64,000 bases of DNA from Lasioglossum baleicum (taxonomy: Eukaryota > Arthropoda > Insecta > Hymenoptera > Halictidae), in the NCBI RefSeq assembly GCF_051020765.1, contig NC_134932.1:248001-312000 (forward strand), written 5' to 3'. Below, piece after piece: positions 60,141 through 64,000 of the stretch. The translations under genes were made by a program, and so were the position numbers. The notes beneath the pieces were generated by a model. That model worked only from the letters and a program-made list of their open reading frames with translations, was not told the DNA's origin and did no database searches. How positions within the stretch are numbered: the first letter of the stretch is position 1; each line of letters starts with the position of its first letter.

Positions 60141-60521
60141 TTAAGGCGCTGGATTGTTAGTTCTCAGCGGGAGCTGATATCGCCGGAGTTCCTCCACATG
60201 TGGGCTGCTCCTGAATATGGTTTTGGCCATGATGATGCTGAGCCGCGTCCCGCATTCGTTGCAGTCCAACGGGGGTTGCGTGCGAAACAGAGGCCCTTTG
60301 CAGTTCGCACAGGTGTTCCTCATCCACCTGATCCACTGGATGGAGTGGACGTGGAACGCCTCTCCGGTCCCTTGCACGTGCTGGTTGCAACGCTGGCAGA
60401 TGTCTCGGCCTTTGGTGTCGGAGTAGGCAGTTCCCTGGTAGCACTGGTGCCAGTCAAAGGGAGAGCTGAACCTGGCTGCCTTCTCTCTGGCAGTGGCGCG
60501 CGGTTTGGCGAAGAGGCACAT
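60141..60521 (-). CDS. Small zinc-ribbon-like ORF overlapping the pol end
   Basis: 126 aa with a true ATG at 60521, in a different frame from pol and overlapping its last 68 bp. It has three CxxC pairs, CQRC (about 42), CANC (about 71) and CNEC (about 88), with histidines between them (HVQGTGEAFHVH), suggesting a two-site zinc ribbon. No signal peptide or membrane segment. Family not recognised; it occupies the env/ORF3 position. Expression would need a spliced or reinitiated mRNA (inference). Confidence 0.5.
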   Translation of the reverse strand: MCLFAKPRATAREKAARFSSPFDWHQCYQGTAYSDTKGRDICQRCNQHVQGTGEAFHVHSIQWIRWMRNTCANCKGPLFRTQPPLDCNECGTRLSIIMAKTIFRSSPHVEELRRYQLPLRTNNPAP

Positions 60522-63500
60522 GGTGGCTGGGTGACGGATCCTCGTCGTATGTCAGGGTGTCGTCGTGCAGCGCGAGACGACGGCCGATCGGGGGGGGGGG
60601 GGATAATACACGGGAAGGTGGGGGGGTTTTTGCCTTCTTCAGTCTGTCGGCGTGAACGATTTTGAAGCCTCTTCTGGTGTTGATCTTGATGTTATTGTTT
60701 GGCAGGATTTCGGCGACCTCGTAGGAACCAGTGTATTGCGCATCGAATTTACCTTTCCTTGGTTCGTTCAAGAGGTAAACTTTGTCGCCTACGGCGATTG
60801 CTTGCAGACGCACTTGTCTGTCGTAGTACTGCTTGGACCTCTCCTTGGCCGCGACGAGATTTGCTCTTGCTTGGTTCAGGGTTTCCGTAATCTTCCTCTG
60901 CAGCCCCTGGTAATAGTCGTCATATGACTCGTTCTCCAGGTGCGGAGCTGCCGAGTCGGAAACCGGGACACGCGCCAGCGATCCAAACACCAGCTCGTGG
61001 GGGGTGAATTTTGTACCCTCGTGTACGCTCGTATTGTAGCTGAACATGGCTAAATTGAGCCATGTATTCCAGTTGCCGTGTGTGACGAATTGCTTGAGAT
61101 ACTCCGTCAGGACGTGGTGCGATCTCTCTATCGATCCATTGCTTTGAGGGTGGTACGCAGTCGTTTGGACTCGTGCGATTTTGAATCTTTTGGCTACGGC
61201 TTTCATCAGGGAGCTGATGAAATTCCTCCCTTGGTCCGTCAGGATTGCCTTTGGTGCCCCGAATCTGCAGATGAGATGTTCAACGAGGGCGTCGGCGGTT
61301 TCGACGGCGCCGATGCCCTTTAGTGGGATCGCCAAGGAGTACTTTGTCAGTAGATCCTGCATCGTGAGGATGTACTGGTGGCCTTCGGGTGTCGGTGAGA
61401 GCGGGCCTACAACGTCCAATGACACCTTGTCGAACGCCCTTCCTGGCGTGTCCGTCAGAGTCATCGGAAGACGGGGTTTCACCCTTGTGAGCTTGTGCAG
61501 CTGGCAGCTGGGGCAATTGTTGACGAAAGTGGTGACGTCAGCCTTCAGGGTCTGCCAGTAGTACTTCTCTCTGATCCTCTTGTACGTCTTCGTGATTCCT
61601 TTGTGGCCGCCGTAGGCGGAGGCGTGATTATCCGTGAGGATATCTTGCCGCCTATCTTCCGCAGGGATTTGTACGTCGTGGGAACATAGAAAAATTCGTA
61701 GGGGAACTTGGGAGAAGGTTTCGACGATGGACGCCTGGATATGGTGCCATGGGATGTTGTCGAGGGTGGATCTGGAGAATGAGAATGTGGGGAGTTGTAG
61801 CTCGGTGACCACATTGTATAGGGAACGGAGACATTCGTGGACGTCGTCTAGGGTAGCCTCATGGAACGACGTCTGTTTGACCGGCAGCTGGATCAGTTTA
61901 AACGATCCGAAGTCGTCTACCTTGGCCCTATGGAGGACGAGTTCAGCGCTGTTCGTCAGCCTCCCTTGTTTAAAAAGGTCAGCTGCTCCTGGGTCCGCCG
62001 GTCTGCCGTCCCGCGTTGTGAAGCAGACCAAATTGTCCTTCCGCATGATGAGCCTATCGCGGAGGTGGACGATGATGCGACCATGCGCGGGGGCCTGCGG
62101 GCTCTCGGACCCGAAGGTCGCGTCTCCCGGGCTCGAGTCGTCCGTGGGGGCGTCGGCGAGCCGCTGGTCCACGGTGACCGAGGGGGGAAATGACCCCGGG
62201 CTGGCGGGACTGTAGGAACTGTGGGGGAGGGATGACGTCATAGGCCTAGAGTCTGATGGTTGGGCGATTGGGGAGGGGGGCTCCGGAAAATATGGAGTCG
62301 TGTTGAGAAAGCCGGGAAGGGGGGTATGCGGAGCGGGGGTGGAGGTTGCTACGGGATCGTCTCCCTCTATGATAGTTTCAGGTGTACTATCCTCTGGTGA
62401 TTCTGACGACGTGTCGTGTAACCACCACTGGGAACGCGGACTTCGAGGGGTCGGTATCGGTCGGCGACTCCTTGTTTGAGGGGGCGTGAAGTATTCGTAG
62501 CTCCCTAGCGTGACGTCGAAGGTAGGGTCGTCTGCTGCTCGTGATGCTGGGGAGGGGATTGTTTCTTCCGATGTGTCCTCGTAGATGGGGAGGGCTACCG
62601 GGTTGCGGGACAATGCATCCGCGTTTGAATTCGCCCTGCCTGGCTTGTACAAGATTTTGTAATCGAATTCCGCAAGTTTTAGCCTCCATCGGAGCAGACG
62701 TGAGGTTGGGTCCTTTACTGAATTCATCCAGACCAGGGGGCGGTGGTCTGTGATTAGTACAAATTGTCGGCCGTAGATGTACGGTCGGAAATACTGGACA
62801 GCAAAAACTATGGCCAAACACTCCTTTTCGATCGTGGAGTAATTTAATTCCGCTCCGTGCAGGATTCGCGATGCGTAGGCGACCGGGCGGTCTTTACCTA
62901 CTTCCCCCTGACTCAGGACTGCTCCGATGGCATGGCCCGAGGCATCGCATGTTACATTGAATGGCTTATCGAAGTCGGGGTATTGGAGGACCGGTTCGCA
63001 GCACAAGGCTGAGCGGAGCGCGTCGAATGCTCTTTCCTGGTCCGGTCCCCACGCAAATTTCGTGTCCTTGGTTAGGAGCTTGGTTAAGGGTTTGGAGATC
63101 TGCGCGAACTTGTCTATAAATCGTCGGTAGTATCCTGCGAGTCCCAGGAATTCGCGTACATTTTTCGCGGATTTCGGTCGCGGATAGTTTTGGACGGCGC
63201 TTATTTTTTTTGGGCAGGGCTTGACTCCTTGCTCGCTAATTTGGTGGCCGAGGTAAGCCACTTCCTTGAAAAGAAAGCCGCACTTTGACGGTTGAAGCTT
63301 CAAATTCGCGTTCCTGAGGCGGTTAGCTAATTTATTGAACTTTGCGCGGTGTTCCTCCAGGGTACGGGCGTATATTACAATATCGTCCAAGTAGACGAAT
63401 AGCTCGTTTCCCTGGATTCCGCTTAGGATGTTGTCCATTAGGCGTTGGAAGGTAGCGGGGGCGTTTTTCAGCCCAAACGGCATACGATTGTACTGGTAAT

Positions 63501-64000
63501 GGCCGAATGGGGTGGAAAACGCGGTTTTCGCAGCGTCCGCTGGGTCCATGGCGATTTGGTGGAAGCCGCTAGCCAAGTCAAATACGCTAAAATATTTAGC
63601 GCTACCCAGCTGGTCAAGAATTTCGTTTATGCTGGATAGCGGGTATGCATCGGCTATCGACTTTTCATTCAACGCACGGTAATCTATCACCATACGCCAT
63701 TTCTTGGTACCGTCGGCGTCCGGTTTCTTGGGCACGATCCACAAGGGGGAGTTGTATGGTGAATTGGACGGAACTACTATGTCATTGGCTAGGAGGTCGC
63801 GCATTTGTCTATCAATCTCTTCCTTGTGGATCGGCGGGTAGCGATACTGCTTCGTATGCACAGGGACGTCGTCTGTCGTCGGAATTTTGTGGGTCACGGC
63901 GTTAGTTTTGCCTAAACGGCTCCCTTGGAGGTGGAAGAGATCATGGTTTTCGTGTAATAGGGTTTTGACGTGGGACGCCTCGTCCGAGTTGAGGTGGTTC
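60454..64000 (-). CDS. pol: pol polyprotein, partial at 5' end
   Basis: An open frame of over 1,180 codons reaching the window edge. RT: IDYRALNEKS, FDLASGFHQIAM, MPFGLKNAPATFQ, YLDDIVIYA. RNase H: TCDASGHAIGAVLSQ and TDHRPLVW. A Pro/Ser-rich insertion of about 180 residues follows (PSPASRAADD to APAHGR), then a conserved spacer. Integrase: HHCC (GGHKGITKTYKRIREKYY, CPSCQ) and D, D, E in SLDVVGPL, ILTDQGRNF and NGSIERSHH. The long RNaseH-IN spacer resembles the mdg1/412 group, but this placement is tentative. No lesions. Confidence 0.93.
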   Translation of the reverse strand, partial: NHLNSDEASHVKTLLHENHDLFHLQGSRLGKTNAVTHKIPTTDDVPVHTKQYRYPPIHKEEIDRQMRDLLANDIVVPSNSPYNSPLWIVPKKPDADGTKKWRMVIDYRALNEKSIADAYPLSSINEILDQLGSAKYFSVFDLASGFHQIAMDPADAAKTAFSTPFGHYQYNRMPFGLKNAPATFQRLMDNILSGIQGNELFVYLDDIVIYARTLEEHRAKFNKLANRLRNANLKLQPSKCGFLFKEVAYLGHQISEQGVKPCPKKISAVQNYPRPKSAKNVREFLGLAGYYRRFIDKFAQISKPLTKLLTKDTKFAWGPDQERAFDALRSALCCEPVLQYPDFDKPFNVTCDASGHAIGAVLSQGEVGKDRPVAYASRILHGAELNYSTIEKECLAIVFAVQYFRPYIYGRQFVLITDHRPLVWMNSVKDPTSRLLRWRLKLAEFDYKILYKPGRANSNADALSRNPVALPIYEDTSEETIPSPASRAADDPTFDVTLGSYEYFTPPQTRSRRPIPTPRSPRSQWWLHDTSSESPEDSTPETIIEGDDPVATSTPAPHTPLPGFLNTTPYFPEPPSPIAQPSDSRPMTSSLPHSSYSPASPGSFPPSVTVDQRLADAPTDDSSPGDATFGSESPQAPAHGRIIVHLRDRLIMRKDNLVCFTTRDGRPADPGAADLFKQGRLTNSAELVLHRAKVDDFGSFKLIQLPVKQTSFHEATLDDVHECLRSLYNVVTELQLPTFSFSRSTLDNIPWHHIQASIVETFSQVPLRIFLCSHDVQIPAEDRRQDILTDNHASAYGGHKGITKTYKRIREKYYWQTLKADVTTFVNNCPSCQLHKLTRVKPRLPMTLTDTPGRAFDKVSLDVVGPLSPTPEGHQYILTMQDLLTKYSLAIPLKGIGAVETADALVEHLICRFGAPKAILTDQGRNFISSLMKAVAKRFKIARVQTTAYHPQSNGSIERSHHVLTEYLKQFVTHGNWNTWLNLAMFSYNTSVHEGTKFTPHELVFGSLARVPVSDSAAPHLENESYDDYYQGLQRKITETLNQARANLVAAKERSKQYYDRQVRLQAIAVGDKVYLLNEPRKGKFDAQYTGSYEVAEILPNNNIKINTRRGFKIVHADRLKKAKTPPPSRVLSPPPPIGRRLALHDDTLTYDEDPSPSHHVPLRQTARHCQREGSQVQLSL

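Larger units (their letters stand above)
58131..64000 (-). mobile_element. Ty3/gypsy retrotransposon, 3' part (runs off window)
   Basis: On the minus strand: pol (64000-60454), an overlapping small ORF (60521-60141), a polypurine tract (59945-59935) and a 3' LTR (59934-58131). The outer end lies inside a satellite unit, after GTATCTAAT. Gag, primer site and 5' LTR would be beyond base 64000. Confidence 0.85.

Overview
This window is eukaryotic repeat DNA, almost entirely transposable elements nested in one another. The Polinton/Maverick genes, a DUF6570-type Helitron protein, Ty3/gypsy elements with CCHC gags, dispersed CAGGGTGTCCC foldback elements and TATA+TCAGT core promoters point to an arthropod, probably an insect (a hymenopteran such as an ant is a guess). 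No rRNA and no ordinary single-copy host gene with certain function was found; one two-exon RGG-tail gene candidate (18359-21105) is the best host-gene lead. Layout: (1) 1-3695, minus-strand Helitron Rep/helicase pseudogene split by a 1,502-bp solo LTR (1709-3210, TSD GCAA), preceded by a six-copy hairpin repeat (3740-3979). (2) 4090-15553, an intact 11,464-bp Ty3/gypsy retrotransposon: two 1,751-bp LTRs, TSD GTCA, an exact tRNA-Lys3-type primer site, a 1.7-kb leader, gag, pol reached through a GGGAAAC -1 slippery site, and a third ORF that ends in a second pair of gag-like zinc knuckles. The octamer GCTGCCGG occurs about 32 times along it, only on the sense strand. (3) 15558-22192, palindromic and foldback elements, including a 2.2-kb foldback sitting inside the intron of the RGG-gene candidate. 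(4) 22197-26882, a decayed SAP-gag gypsy element (TSD ATTC, tRNA-Pro-type primer site) with three frameshifts and altered protease and RT active sites. (5) 27121-27747, a Helitron helicase remnant inside an older inverted-repeat element.
(6) 28246-54248, a 26-kb Polinton/Maverick insertion bounded by 58-bp terminal inverted repeats starting AGTAGTAAGG and a 6-bp TSD GAAGTT. Inside are one complete capsid/packaging module (MCP, minor capsid protein, adenain-like protease, PLA2-domain protein, packaging ATPase, integrase with chromodomain) and two further near-identical, partial copies in the opposite orientation, joined through inverted junctions. A protein-primed DNA polymerase is present only as 5' fragments: its palm domain is absent everywhere, so the element cannot replicate by itself. 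Four copies of a tRNA-like Pol III unit sit in a module next to the integrase and polymerase ends. (7) 54255-58130, AT-rich DNA and ~276-bp satellite-like units arranged head to head, one split by a second solo LTR (55911-57440, TSD TCTT). (8) 58131-64000, the 3' part of another gypsy element on the minus strand: LTR with a 60-bp palindromic repeat array, a small zinc-ribbon ORF, and an open pol running off the window edge.
The genes do not form a pathway; they are independent mobile elements. Near-identity of the LTR pair in (2) and of the Polinton copies in (6) indicates recent activity, while (1), (4) and (5) are old and broken.
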